A stretch of 64,000 nt of DNA from Spinacia oleracea (taxonomy: Eukaryota > Streptophyta > Magnoliopsida > Caryophyllales > Amaranthaceae), in NCBI RefSeq assembly GCF_020520425.1, contig NC_079489.1:20546001-20610000 (forward strand). Direction: 5' to 3'. A program made the translations under genes and the position numbers. Positions 12,212 to 24,766 of the stretch are shown here, one piece after another. How positions within the stretch are numbered: the first letter of the stretch is position 1; each line of letters starts with the position of its first letter. The notes under the pieces were generated by a model. It did not search any database and was not told the origin of the DNA. It was given only the letters and a program-made list of their open reading frames with translations.

Positions 12212-13196
12212 GCCTGAAAATTTTCTGAGCTTTTTTGCTCACTTCTCTCTTTGCTCCTATCTCTTCTATATTTTCTGGTTTATCTTCTTCATTGCCATTC
12301 CCCCGCCTTTTTATCGTTAGCCACCTTATCCTTTATTTTATTTATTATTTTTAATTTTTTTGGGTTCTTTTTTGGGTGTTGGGGCAAAATGTGATTTATC
12401 ATTTATGCATCTGGGTGTACAATTTTTAAATGAACATTTAATTTAAATATAAAGATCATATTATTTATACCGAAAGAATATATAGAAAATGAACATACAT
12501 TTCAAATCTAAATGAACAAACATTTTAAATCTAGTATATTACAATATTTCACTTGTATGCGTACATCAAAATCATGCTCCATGTCTATCAAGTGCTAAAT
12601 AAATGTTCATTAGGGTGTACATTGAGCACTATACACCCGGGTATATAATTTATTAGGGGGATGCAGGAGAAAATTAAGGCCGATTTATCAAAATTCAGGT
12701 TAACATAATTAAGGTGAAAATTGCTTGACATAGTTTACTCATAAGAATATTTCATAATCGTCATTAGTAGTAGCAGCCAGCAGGAGTTGTAAAACTGGAA
12801 TTACATCAAATTCTTTCACACTTTTTCCCTTGAAAATAAATTTATGGTTTCATGTCAAAAAAAACAAAAAAAACAAAAATTTGAAACTAAAAAACCTTCG
12901 TTTATGGTTATCCTTTGTCCTTTTTTGACCCAAACCTTGCACACATGACCCTTGCACACATGACCCTTGCACCATGAATGCATCAATAAAACTTCAGTGT
13001 TTTTCTTTCATTTCTCATCGTTTACTTTACGATTCTACCATTTTAACAGAAACTCAATAAATAAATAAAAACTAATGATTACATTGATTAGCCATTATAA
13101 TAACTAAAATTTATTTTACAACTCAAAATTTGAGGAGCCTGAAGTTAAAAGATGCAAAAGTTCCCCCAAGAACCCCTACATTACCAATCATATCTA
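12212..13196. other. L18 promoter and RH50 3' region
   Basis: Both neighbours are on the minus strand, so this holds the L18 promoter and leader (near 12212-12400) and the RH50 3' untranslated region (near 13196). Between them is AT-rich DNA. CTTGCACACATGAC is repeated at about 12946-12970. No gene is seen. Confidence 0.45.
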
Positions 13197-16100
13197 TCAC
13201 CATTCATAAGCAGAGGAAGGCACTTCATGCAAAGGATGTCCCTTTTGGTTTCTGTCAATGATCCTTCTTGCCAGAGAAACTTGCTTACCTATCACAAACA
13301 CAAAGGCCTTCCCTACACCTCCAGCACCTCTTGCTGTTCTTCCAACACGCCGTACATATTCACTTGGATCACGAGGGTAGTCAAATAGTACAACATGATC
13401 CACACTGGGAAAGTCTATTCCTCGAGATGCTCTTCAACAATTTTCCAACACCCAAAAATTAGTTTCGGCCAATTAACTAAACTAAAACCTAAATAGAGAA
13501 GGGTCAATTTATTTTTGTTCAGAAGTATCTGTGACTAACCTGTCAGTACAAATTAGAAACAGAGAACGGTTTTCTGTAACCGGACTGAGGAACTCCTTCA
13601 TATTCCTGAGCCTTGTTTCTTGCTCCAGAGCAGAATGAAATGGAAGAACCCGTATCTGATTTTCCTTTCTATCAAGACGCCTCAGGACATTCTCAACCTT
13701 TCGACAAGTCTCAATCTACAAATATTAAAGAGGGTATGAGAGAGGAATCCAAGGTGTGAGCCACCGAAAATGAAAGTAGCCAAGTTACCTTGTTGCAGAA
13801 GATAATAGTCCTAGAAACTCGACTCTCCTCTGCAAGCCTCAAAAGAGCAGACTTCTTATTGGAAAATGCTGTTTCTGGGGTCTTTTCTGACTCTTCATTT
13901 CCACTACAATCTACAAGAACCTGCTCAGCAACAATAACTGATTGAGTCTGCCACATTTTCATTTATTTTGGAAAATTTCAGATCACATAGGAAAAGAAAT
14001 GGGGCCATGAGGCTGACTCTAGAGGCATGTAATTTCACTTACAAGTTACAACCTACAAGGAACAGTCTCTGTCCCAACTTATGCAATAGTACTTTCACGT
14101 TTTAGTCAAGGCAATATCTCTCTACCTTTAAGAATCAAAAGATGAACAAGTCGTTTTAGTCGAGCCTTTTTGGTTCTCTTAAAATTAAAAGCAAAAATCT
14201 CCTCATTTATGTTATTAAAGTTGAAGCTTCCATCTAGCATACTATGATAGTATGATACTACTAGCTGCCTGATGCATAAATTAAAGAATGACAATCAACA
14301 GATAGTCCCCAAAGAGGTTGCTGAAATAAATGTGATAGTACAATACCCACCTCTTCAAGGCCAGAACTCGTCCGGTGCATTCCAGGTCCCATGACTACCT
14401 CACTATCTGGGAAGGTCTCAACAAGTTTGTTATAAATTTCCACAGGTAATGTGGCAGTCACAAAGAGATACTGCGTAGTAACTGGTGCCTTGTTAGTTAG
14501 ACTCAGCAAAGCTTGTTCAAAATCCTCATCATTATAGAGTATATCAACTTCATCCAACACAGCACTGTGACATTAATTTAAGAGTAAGATGAAAGTGAAA
14601 CCACTCAGCTATTACTAGAGTAAGCTTAGAAGAACGAAAGCAAAGTGAAGGCAAATAAAATAAGCCCTTACTAAGGCCACCTGTTCAATAAATTCCACTA
14701 ACCCAATAAGAAACAACCAGAGAATTCACAACAAAAACATTCCCCAGGACTTAATTGTGAATTTACATTACAAGACCATGTACTTTAAACTTAAATTTTC
14801 ATATAAATTGACTAAGTTTGCTTGTGATGTGCTGATAGAAAGGACAAAAGGTAATTGTAACGAAAGGGAAATGTTCATAAAAGTTTGCATGTGTATCTCT
14901 TAGATATAACAGAATAAAATGTAAAAGAAAGTGTACAGGAAAACTTGGCATAACAACGAATTTAAAAACCACTCAGAAGTTAGACATAGAAAGCAAGGAA
15001 CTTGCACCTATAAAAAGAACACTTTTTTTCTATTCATGGGAAGCTTGATGTTATCATATAAACTTGAGGCCTTGGCATTAACAATTGATATATAACAGTA
15101 ACTTTTAATCCCATTAAGCAAGCACCTAATTGTATTACTGTTCCATCAATTTTATCTATAAACCTAATATACCGCCTGCAAGAAAGGTATATTGACAGCT
15201 TTGTTGATGGGTTAGCTGTTAGTCAATCAATAGACTACTAGACTATGCTGCCATCTTTTGTGAATCCTTGCAATGAATTTCATTACTCGTTCCTGCCCAA
15301 GACTTTTGTCTCATAAATCCAGGATGTGTATATATACAAGTAGTTAGTAATGATGGTTTTTCACTCTATCATACAGGTTAAACCATCAGCATTGGAGGAC
15401 AATGTTAATAAAAAAAATATCCTTATATACTTCGAACACAGTGCGTCATCATCAGAGCAAAATTTTCATTTGTTTTCTCTTGTTTGTCTACAAGCTCTAA
15501 AATAATCACTTGATCATATTTCCCTCTAAGGCTTTAATAACCTAATCCTTACAAAGAGGACATTCACTTGCATTATGGCTGCAAGTGCAAATTGTACTTT
15601 CAACTCTCTTCTCTAGCAAGATCAACAGAAAATAAGGGAAAACAAAAGGCAAATAATTACAACTTCCATCTGTCATGTTCTTCAGAGTGCTCTAAAAGTT
15701 AAGAGTGTGCTTTGCATTATTTCTAACTCAATCGTGAACATTCATGCTAGAGGTGGAAAACTGGCCGTTCAAATTGGGTTTGATTTAGGTTAATTCAGTT
15801 TGGGTCATATTCGGGTGATGAGCCATTCCATTTCCTAAACATCAATTCAGTCGGGGTCATATTTGGGTCTGTTACAAAATTTAAACGCTTTGAAAAACTA
15901 ATCAGTATTAGTAATAATAAATTTTGAATTGGGTCGAGTCAAAATGTTTAATTCTGGATAATTCAATTTTCTCAGATATAAGTCATATACCCATATCTAT
16001 AATCCACAGCACAGCCAACAAAGTTCCAAAACTGGTAATTCAATAGCTAATGTTTTTTAAAAAGTGGTTGAGACTTGAGACAACCTTGCCACAGACAACA

Positions 16101-19100
16101 AACTAAACAAGAAGAAAAAGAGTGTTATTTGTTTGTAAGCACTTTAGGGGCAGTTTGGTTCAGCGCAAGGGAACGAGAGGTATCAAGAAAGATAAAGAAA
16201 ACGAAAGAAATAAAAACCCCTTAAAACGCAGTAGGGAAAGTGGAGAAATTTCTAAACAATCTCCTTGATTGGCGAAATATGCCAATCATGTGGCATTTTC
16301 GTAAATATAATGAAATAATATACAATCTAAAAATATATACAAAGTTTAATTGTTAATTTTTTTTTAAAAAGAATAATTTTTGTTATAAAAGAGATTGTAT
16401 ATTTGATATACTGATATACATACTATATATTTTGATAATATATTTACTAAAATGCCCCTTGATATGCTTTGCTCGCCAATCAACAAGATTAACTGGGCGA
16501 AGCTCAGGAAAGTGAAAGGAATGCAAGCTTTGGTAAAGAAAAAAGAAAAAAAAAATTAAAGGTCATCTTCTGACTTCCAACCCCAGCCACTTCTCCCACA
16601 TTTGTTCAAAGTTAATTTTTTTTCCCAATATCTTCCCCTCCACCCTTTAATCTCTCACTCCTCCATTTTCCTTTTACCTTAGTCAACTTCCAATTTTTTC
16701 CCCAATCTCTTCTCCTCTTTTAGGTCATGTTCTGGTGGGGTTGGGGTTGGGGTGGTTGTTGGGACCGATGCCAATTGGTGGTGATGTTGTGGTGGTGATG
16801 TTGTGGTGGTGATGGTGAGATAAGGGTGTCAAATTTGGGCGGTTGTTCAGGGTTCGGAAACTTAGGCCGTGGGGGTGAGAGTGAGGTGGCAACGGGTAGG
16901 CTGTAGGTGGTGGGAGTGTGGCGGTTGGTGAGTGTTGTTTCAAATGTTGAAGAAGAGAGCAAGCTCTTCATGGTGTTCAGGATCTTGATGGTTTGATGGT
17001 CAAGATAAAAATATTGAGCTATGCAAGTGTGAAGTACAATCCAGGTATGAGTCCATACACGGCAAAATGGACGGTTAGTTGTCGGAAAATGGAGGTTCCC
17101 GGAAGAGGGTGTGTTGAGAGTCTTGAGACTCCTTAAATAGGAGTTAGTGGCTAGTGAAGTGCTTAATGGGTCAGTTCGTGGCCAGTTAAGTTCCTAAGTT
17201 TAAGCCTTTAACATCAGTAGTTTAGTCAATAAACATGTGATTGTTTGTAAATAAGTGGTCCTAGTTTTTAGCTTTTACAGTTATTCATTATTCTATTTAT
17301 CGTAGCTTGTACGTAATTCAGTGGAATGAAGTTGACTAGTTGAGATTATTTTCTATTTTCCCATTAAGCTTTTTACTTCATTTCCCAACAGTGAGGAGGT
17401 TAGGGGCTTGTGGAATGTAAAAGAGGATAGAGGGAAATGGGGTGTTACTCAGGTCCCAAGTTCCACTTGATGGGAAGAGTTTACGGGGAACTCCAAAAGG
17501 AAAAGTGGGGAAAGAGAAATTAAATACAAAGTACCTAACCAAACAGTCATTAACAGAAATGCGGGTTAGTTACCTTTTCCTTTTCTGATCCCCCCTACCA
17601 AACGCCCCCTAAATGGTTTCAAAGATTCTCTACTCTTTAGATAAATGCAACTCCAATTGGTTTCTTCACAAGAAATCTCAAGTGAATCCTCATCGACCAC
17701 ATGGTAAACAAGATAATAGATTGTCTCACGTAGAAGCAGGTGTAATCATTACTTTTACGAGAGATGATATTATAAAAATGCTCCTTTTACTGTCACATAA
17801 ACACACACACACACACAAAGTTAACAAGGAATATATTGATTAATAGTTTAATACTTTTGAAGAAACTTCGAATAGTTTTTGACTATTCAGTAGCAAGTCT
17901 ACAGCATCTGAACCACCCCATACCGGCCTTGACAGAATGTATACTGGGTTGTTTTTGTCTAGAAAAATAAACTACACAGAAGAAAGATCATATCGTCTTA
18001 AGAGAGAGAGAGGTAAGGAAATATACCATCTAAGATTTGTTAACTGCAAAAACCCTTCTTTGATTAAGTACATGAAACGACCCGGTGTGGCAATAAGCAC
18101 GTCTAAATCCTGTTCAAGACTCTGCAACTGAGTTCGCTGTCGGAAACCTCCTGTTGCAACCATAGAGCGGAAGGGAACACCAAGTTTTGAGATGGATCGA
18201 CAATTTTGCAGAACCTGCATTTAAACAAAGGAGAAATAGAGCGCAGGCTCAGTCTAACAACACCCAAAAACAAGATACTCTAGAACCATTGTCATAGAAC
18301 CAGCCAAGAACAGGATTTTAGAATACACCTGACCAGTTATTCTAATTTTAGCCAAACATGCTCTATGCTTCCTGCATATCCTACCTTATGCAATTCAGAA
18401 ATTGACATAAATTAGTGAGTCTTTAGTTAATAAGGAGTATATGCTTATCATATGTCCTGATGAAAAAAATAATCGAGATAAAAAACCATTAAACAAAGAA
18501 AAGGATGTGTTTCTTGAGTAGTTTTCGGGAAAAAAACAAGGATATTTTAGAGGATGTATGTCAATATGTGATCATTATTAGAACTTAGAAACATAAGAAA
18601 TGCCTTATAAAAACCATTATGTTATGAATGAGCAATAACAGCCACAGGCGTAAAATACAGAATATAAGCATATAAAACACCAAAAGATGCACAAGAAAAT
18701 AAGATGGGAGTCATGGCACATTATCAGCTTACCTGGGAAGCAAGCTCAGCAGTTGGGACTAATATTACAGCTCGTGGACTTTTTGGTGCCGACTTACTAT
18801 GTCCTCCAAGCTCTTCTTGTCTAAGACGTTGAATAACTGGAGCAAGGTATGCCAATGTTTTTCCTGATCCACTTTGATCAGCTATAATGCAGCTCTTCCC
18901 TTCTACAACAGAACAATATGCCATTGCCTGCATTCAGAAATACCAAGTGATAGTAAGTCTAATAAAGTGTATATAGCAAAAATCTAGTACACAACACACA
19001 ATGAACAACAATCAAAATCTAAAATTTGAAGAAGGCCGTTGTACACTTTTTAAGTATTTCCAAAGCATCAGTTGAGTGAAGTTTAAAGAGTGTTTCGCAA

Positions 19101-22100
19101 GTATTGCGAAGTACAATAAATGAGTTGGTATTAACCTATATTATGCAAGTACAGTGAGAATACAAAAGATGATAGGATAAATATGCATTAACCTATAATA
19201 TTACTTAAGGAGGATACTATAATTGAACTAGCCGAATGAGGAAGGTAAGCAATATCTTTGGGACAGAGGGAGCATATTGTTTGAGACATCAATGGTCAAG
19301 CTGCATTTCAGCTGTTCAATCCCTAGTAAACCTAAAATATCATGTAGAAGATGTACTTGACTGTGTCTTTTGTCTACCCTTTAGGATTATTATAATAAAT
19401 TTCAAGATCTCCATATGTGAGTTGTTTCTTTTTCCTGCCAATTTTGTCTAGGGATGGCTAAATGAAGAATAATCTTCCATAGAGTAAGATCAAGAATTTA
19501 TTACCAGCAAAGGTCTAGAAACCCTTACTGAGTCACTTAAGTAATTTATCTATTTTTATGATACATTAAATCAGCTAATATGATGACTCGCCCAGTCAGT
19601 AAAGATGGATCACAGTAAGATTAACATCATGATGTTTGAGTTGAATCGGATTCCACATTGCCATTGAATCGGAAAAGAAGAGATCTAAAGAGACCTAGAT
19701 ACTTAGAGTGTGATTCTTTAGTCTAGGCCATGAATATAGGCCATAGACTAATCATCAAAAATTTGTATTTTAAAGGGTTTGAGACTTTCAGTAAACAGAG
19801 TTGGCTTTGCCATAAAAAAACAAAAAAAAAGAGCATCACTTTCTGTCATTTCCACTTGGACACTGAGGCTTTGAACATTTCACCTTTATGACTCTATGCA
19901 AACAGTGTCATGAAAAGCTAGTTCAAAATACGTAAACATAAGGGGTGCTCAAGTTCAACTCACACCTAAAACAAGGTTTCGTAAGTTAAAATATCGGATT
20001 AGTTCCAATAAGTTTGCATAAACAAATTTCAGGAGAATAGATATAGAACAAAGCCTAACTTCATAGGTTCACAGGCATGGCATAGATCATGAACTGGCAA
20101 TAGCTTTCAGGGTAGCATTCTTAGAAGTTTGAATTCCCCCTCAACCAAGCTCCTCACAAGCAACTCTTACTGTACAGTTAATCTCGTTGAATAAAAGATC
20201 TTTTGAGCTGTAAGCTAGCGGAAAAAAAGAGCTATTTATTCACAAAAATTTCTATGGGCCTCATTAGTCATTTTTCTAGGTACTAAAATAAAATGTGAGG
20301 AGTTTTCTCAGTCACTCCCAAATCTAGAGCTTAGAATTGATGAAAGGCAGTTAGATATCTTATCTCCTTAAGGCTTCACATCTGTCTTTTTTAACAGAAC
20401 CAAAAAGGTTACCTTAGGTATCTGTTAACGGACTGAATAATTTCTCACAGCACCCTGAATTTCCATGCTTCTTTTTTGACGTGGGGAATCAAGCTTCACA
20501 CAAGTAAAACTGATTTAACTGTCCGACTCATTGAATAGACGATAGTTTTTCCTTTTAGCACCCTAGTCTTGTGCTCTCAGCTAACGTAAAGAAACCTTAA
20601 TTCACCGAAATTGCTAGGTATCAGTCGTCATCCTTAATGGTACCATGATCAAATTCCAGTTGCCCATTCCCGACTTTCGGCTTATAATTGATGAAAAGAA
20701 AAGTTGGATGTCATATCTCCATTAAATAAGGCTTCACATCCCACGTATTTAATAGAATTATAGTACTGAAAAGGTCACAACAGCCACCGATCAATGGACA
20801 GAACGTAATACTCATAACACACTGAATTTTTCTGTGCTTTTCTAATGACAGATAACAGATGAACCATTGCCTTTCCAATAAAAGTCCATCACAAACTTAA
20901 CCATAATCACAAAGGTAATATCTGTATATCTGACCTTGAACGCACACATATTGCATGCTGGAGTTTCTTAGAGGAACTAGGGTAATCGTATGGCATGGGC
21001 ATGGAAAATACATCCATCCATATTAATTTGCATCTCAAATTTGAAAAGAAAAACTCCAAAACACAAGGTTCCTACAAATAAAGACTCAAAATAGCTATCA
21101 AACCCACTGAACCCACATGACCTTTTGCACACAAGATTCCACATCCAGGATCAATAAGCTGAAGATCTGCTAGAAAAGCATTAGAACATATTTTCTTTTT
21201 TCAAGTTCAAACTTCAGCAATTATGAAAAGGAGTCACTTTGAACCATTAAAATAAATGACACAATTGACAAAAAATCTACTGTTTGCAAGAACAAGAAAA
21301 CACAAACTTCACTGGATGTTATACAACAGGTGTACATTATCAAAAAAAATATATATATACAACAGGTATACAAATTCTCTAAATAAGACAAGTAGCTTAA
21401 AAACTCTAAATGAACTTTTACAAGCAATCAAATTGATGTACCTGAACGTGTGAAGGGCGAACAAAGTCCTGTGCTCTCAGAGCCTCAATCATGTCATCGC
21501 CACAGCCTAATTCCCTAAATGATTTTCGGCTGAAAAAGTCACTCCCAGCATCATATTTACGAGTAGGTTTTGGGTCTCTTATTTCACCCCTATCACTACG
21601 TCTAGGTTCTCTACCATTCCATCCTTTTGAAAAAGTCAAGTTTTCCTTAGACTCGAAAGGTTTATTTGATGATTTATTGTCTATTAACTGCTCAATGCCA
21701 CTCTTAACAGAAACGTTTTTATTTCTGATCCAGACGGCTTGAGGAGCCGACGATACAATAGGATCATCATCATCATCATCATATTCATCATCATCAGAGT
21801 CATCATCATCTAGTTCATCCATATCTGGTTCCTCGTACCTATGCTCGTTGGTTTTCTCCTTTTCCTTTGAAACCTTTCTTACAATGCTTTTTATCTTGAC
21901 AGCTTTCAACCTTCCAACACCCTTGGACAATCTCAGAGTAGTAGTAGACGAAATACCATTTTTATGACCAACAGATGGAGGCTCACTGAGGCCACTGCCT
22001 ATAAATAATAATACATAGAAAAGCATAAAAATGTTTATAATGAAATATAAACTCGAGGATTAAGATAAAAATGCGTAGTACTTTGATCTATCACAACTCA

Positions 22101-23157
22101 TATCAGACACTTTGTAATAATCCAATTAAACGATTAATAGGGATCTTTGCATAAACCAGCTTAATGTGTGGGGTGTGTTGCAACTACAATAGGAATAGAA
22201 CATCAAACGACACAATAAACTCTAAGGTTAATTCTCATTCATCACCATAGGCGAAAGGTTATGATTGTACAGAAATAACTCCCAAATAACGATGCAATAC
22301 ATCCTTAAAAACACCCTAACTTTCTCAGTAGAAAATTCCATTAGTTCATCCTTTAACAACAACTATTCAAGTCACACCTCCAACACCCTTTTTCCTTTTT
22401 TCCTTGTCTCCATATAGAGATGTCCCCAAATCTTCACACCACTTGACCTCAAACATGGAATTCCTGATTACCGGCATCTAAAAGTTAAACTTTACAGCAA
22501 ACATTAACTAAAGTGTATAGATTCCGAAAAACCGCATAAATTATACTCCGTAAAATCTATATTATCCTTATCAAACAAGCTTAACATAACACTAGTTCAT
22601 TAGACAAACTTTGCAAGCTGAAAAGATGTACCTCCTAGATTTTCCCTGGCACTCGAGGATTTATTCTGATTCTTACTAGGATTCCATGAAAGAACTTTCT
22701 TTGATGGAATTGAAGGCTCAACATCATCAACTCCACCCCACAGAATCACTCTCTCTCCACTCTTCTCATCAATCAACTCGTATGCCCCCGGCGTATCCAT
22801 TGGCTTCTTCTTGTAACCAGCTCTAACCCTAAAATTCGCACTTCTGCGAAATCCGAAAATTGTTCAGATAATATAACTGCATACTCAAAATCAACTGGAA
22901 ATGCATAATTACAAACTGTGGATGAATTTCAGCATGTGAATTGACGAGATATTGAGAAAGAACTGAAACCGGAAAAGAAATTGAAGTTCAGACCTTGTAT
23001 TTGGCGAGGAAATGGCGGGAATGGCGGGAAGCTTCGGCTTTGCGGAAAGTTGAGGACGCCATGGCTGAAATGAACGGAAGTTCTGTGAAAGTAGTGATAT
23101 GAATTCCTGTGGAGGAGAAGTGAAGAGGCTGTGCAAAGATGATGAGGTCGCCGCCAT
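13197..23157 (-). CDS. RH50: DEAD-box RNA helicase 50, chloroplast type
   Basis: Nine exons in minus order: 23157-22994, 22843-22632, 21998-21442, 18927-18733, 18214-18027, 14564-14351, 13920-13789, 13715-13540, 13431-13197 (2073 nt, 690 residues). All phases agree. A Ser/Pro-rich N-terminus looks like a transit peptide; an Asp-rich stretch precedes the helicase core. Motifs: ADQSGSGKT (327-335, Walker A, Lys334), PTAELASQ (369-376), ATPGR (418-422), LDEVD (442-446, in place of DEAD), TATL (475-478, in place of SAT), then [17 protein letters not shown] and [11 protein letters not shown]. The DEVD and TAT variants and the LVDCSG segment fit the RH50 clade. Arabidopsis RH50 acts in plastid rRNA maturation; that role is inferred. 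Introns 3 (2.5 kb) and 5 (3.8 kb class, 14565-18026) are long and repeat-rich. The last-exon acceptor (TTGAAG) is the least certain border. Confidence 0.93.
16143..17613. mobile_element. TIR element in RH50 intron 5
   Basis: TTTAGGGGCAGTTTGGTTC at 16143 and ACCAAACGCCCCCTAAA ending at 17613 are imperfect inverted repeats of the GGGGCxGTTTGGT type common in plant non-autonomous elements. The interior is non-coding, with GGTGGTGATGTTGT repeats near 16780-16815. I could not settle the target duplication, so the superfamily is open. Confidence 0.5.
16261..16487. mobile_element. Small MITE nested in the intron element
   Basis: CTCCTTGATTGGCGA (16261-16275) is mirrored by TCGCCAATCAACAAG (16473-16487), 14 of 15 matching. 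The 230-bp AT-rich interior is non-coding. It lies inside the larger 16143-17613 element, so it inserted later or was carried along. Confidence 0.55.
20310..20840. repeat. Diverged direct duplication in RH50 intron 3
   Basis: Two stretches of about 170 bp (about 20310-20475 and 20660-20840) share an ordered series of motifs: ATTGATGAAA, ATATCTCC, AAGGCTTCACATC, AAAAGGT, a GGAC(T/A)GAA stretch and CTGAATTT. Identity is moderate. No element type recognised. Confidence 0.4.
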
Positions 23158-23301
23158 GGATGAACTTCTGAGCTCGTTTTGCTACCTTTAAGTTTCTCTG
23201 TCCTACAGTGTTGAAGAAGGAAGAGTGAACTCCTTGCTGTGTGTGCCTGTCTTGCCCTCTGTTCGTTCGGGAGCAAATGAGATAACATGGTTAATTGGTT
23301 A

Positions 23302-23541
23302 CTCACTCCGTTGGGTAGATATTTTAATAAGTAAATAAATATGGACTATGTTATTTTGGGGTAAGAGTTACGGTGGTTTTCTGAAATTATTTGTTTAATA
23401 CGATGGTGGGTCATGTGGTAAATTAGATGTATTATTTAATTAGAGAGTGAGATTGATAAGTTACTAAAAATGTCAAGTGTATCTCTTAACTAAATACGGC
23501 CGGAAAAAAAAAGTGTATCTCTCAAATACATACAGAGGGAG
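23302..23541. mobile_element. Stowaway-like MITE in the RH50 promoter
   Basis: The left end TA|CTCACTCCGTTGG (from 23300) and the right end CATACAGAGGGAG|TA (to 23543) match the Tc1/mariner Stowaway pattern CTCCCTCCGT with a TA target. It is about 240 bp and AT-rich, some 145 bp upstream of the RH50 ATG, so it may lie in or next to that promoter. Confidence 0.6.
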
Positions 23542-24766
23542 TATCAAAGAGGGGAGACGAATAGCGTGGCATTTGATTTTTATTCATTTAATCTCAAAGT
23601 TTATTCATTTAAATCACTTTTTTATTTTCACTTTTCTCCCTTACCAATTTAATTAAGAAAATACCATGTTATTTACATTATTCATAAATCACAATTATTG
23701 ATAAATATTTTGGAAAATTAGTGACATAATTATTTCTTTGGGACGGTAAACAAAGGCTCCCCCATTAAGGGGGTGGGTTTGACTCTTTGGTTAGGATATG
23801 TTTGAAGGAAAAAAAAGCCCCGAAGTTTATACCCGATTCTACATGGACGGTATCACGTGAATGAGTTTTTACATCAATGTAAAAATTGGGAATAATTTGA
23901 TTTTAGCCATTTTTAAAGTAACCGTTCAATAAGTTGAATAAAAAAAAAGGTTAATTTCAATTAAAATTAGCTGAAGCAAACAGAGACAGAGTAGAGATTG
24001 GAGAGCCCCAATCTTGTATTCTTGTACACATGTTACATTGTTACATGTACAATTAGAGCAAGCTATGTGTACCTAATATTTCATTTATCTTATTCAATAA
24101 TTTTTGCTCATTTGTAGATTTAGAAATGAGAAGAACAAATATAATCTTGGTTAACTTATAAATAAATATAATTCTTTATTGGTACTGAAATAGGATTAGC
24201 TGGTACCCAAATAAGTAGATACAGAGTACAATTTTATAAGTACCAAATAGAGTTTTCTAGGCTTGCTGAAGTGCATGCTTCTGCATACTGCATTCCTTTA
24301 CAGCCATTGATTCAACATACTAGACACCGCATTTCAACCATTTTCAGTACATATGCTTGGCCTCTAGCTATACACTTCTAAATTTACAGTACAAATGCTT
24401 GGCCTCTAGCTCTACACTTCCAAATTTAAATCAATGGACCTGTATAATCCACAGACTCGTTGAACATTGAAGCTTTCCAACAAAAACTAAAGCGCGCTTA
24501 ACACAAGCATAAATGCTATTAAGTAAACAAATTCCAATTTTAACTACAATAGGTACGCGCGTCTACATCCCCTCGAGAAATCTATATTGTCTTTCAAACA
24601 GACGAAGAAAACATTTTTATTGATATAGAATATCAAGTACGAAGTACATGGTATTTGAGCATTTGGTATGTATTTCTGTGGTATCATGTGCCAACACTAG
24701 CTATATTGGTATTTTTTTTGGGGTGGGGGAGTGAAGGGTGTGTGTGTAGAAAATTGAATGTGGGTT
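23542..24766. other. RH50 upstream / pectin acetylesterase 3' region
   Basis: AT-rich DNA between two minus-strand genes. GACGAATAGCGTGGCATT at 23556-23573 is an exact copy of the right terminus of the Mutator-like element at 37247-37264, so it is probably an orphan transposon end. A 42-bp tandem duplication lies at 24345-24428. No gene is seen. Confidence 0.45.
24345..24428. repeat. 42-bp direct duplication
   Basis: Two adjacent 42-bp units, 24345-24386 and 24387-24428, sharing GCTTGGCCTCTAGCT and ACACTTC, differ at about four positions. They are downstream of the pectin acetylesterase stop codon, possibly within its 3' untranslated region. Confidence 0.85.

Noticed and set aside
16720-16971. 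Pro/His-rich open frames on the minus strand
   Set aside because: They are translations of a GGTGGT-rich simple stretch inside an intronic transposon.
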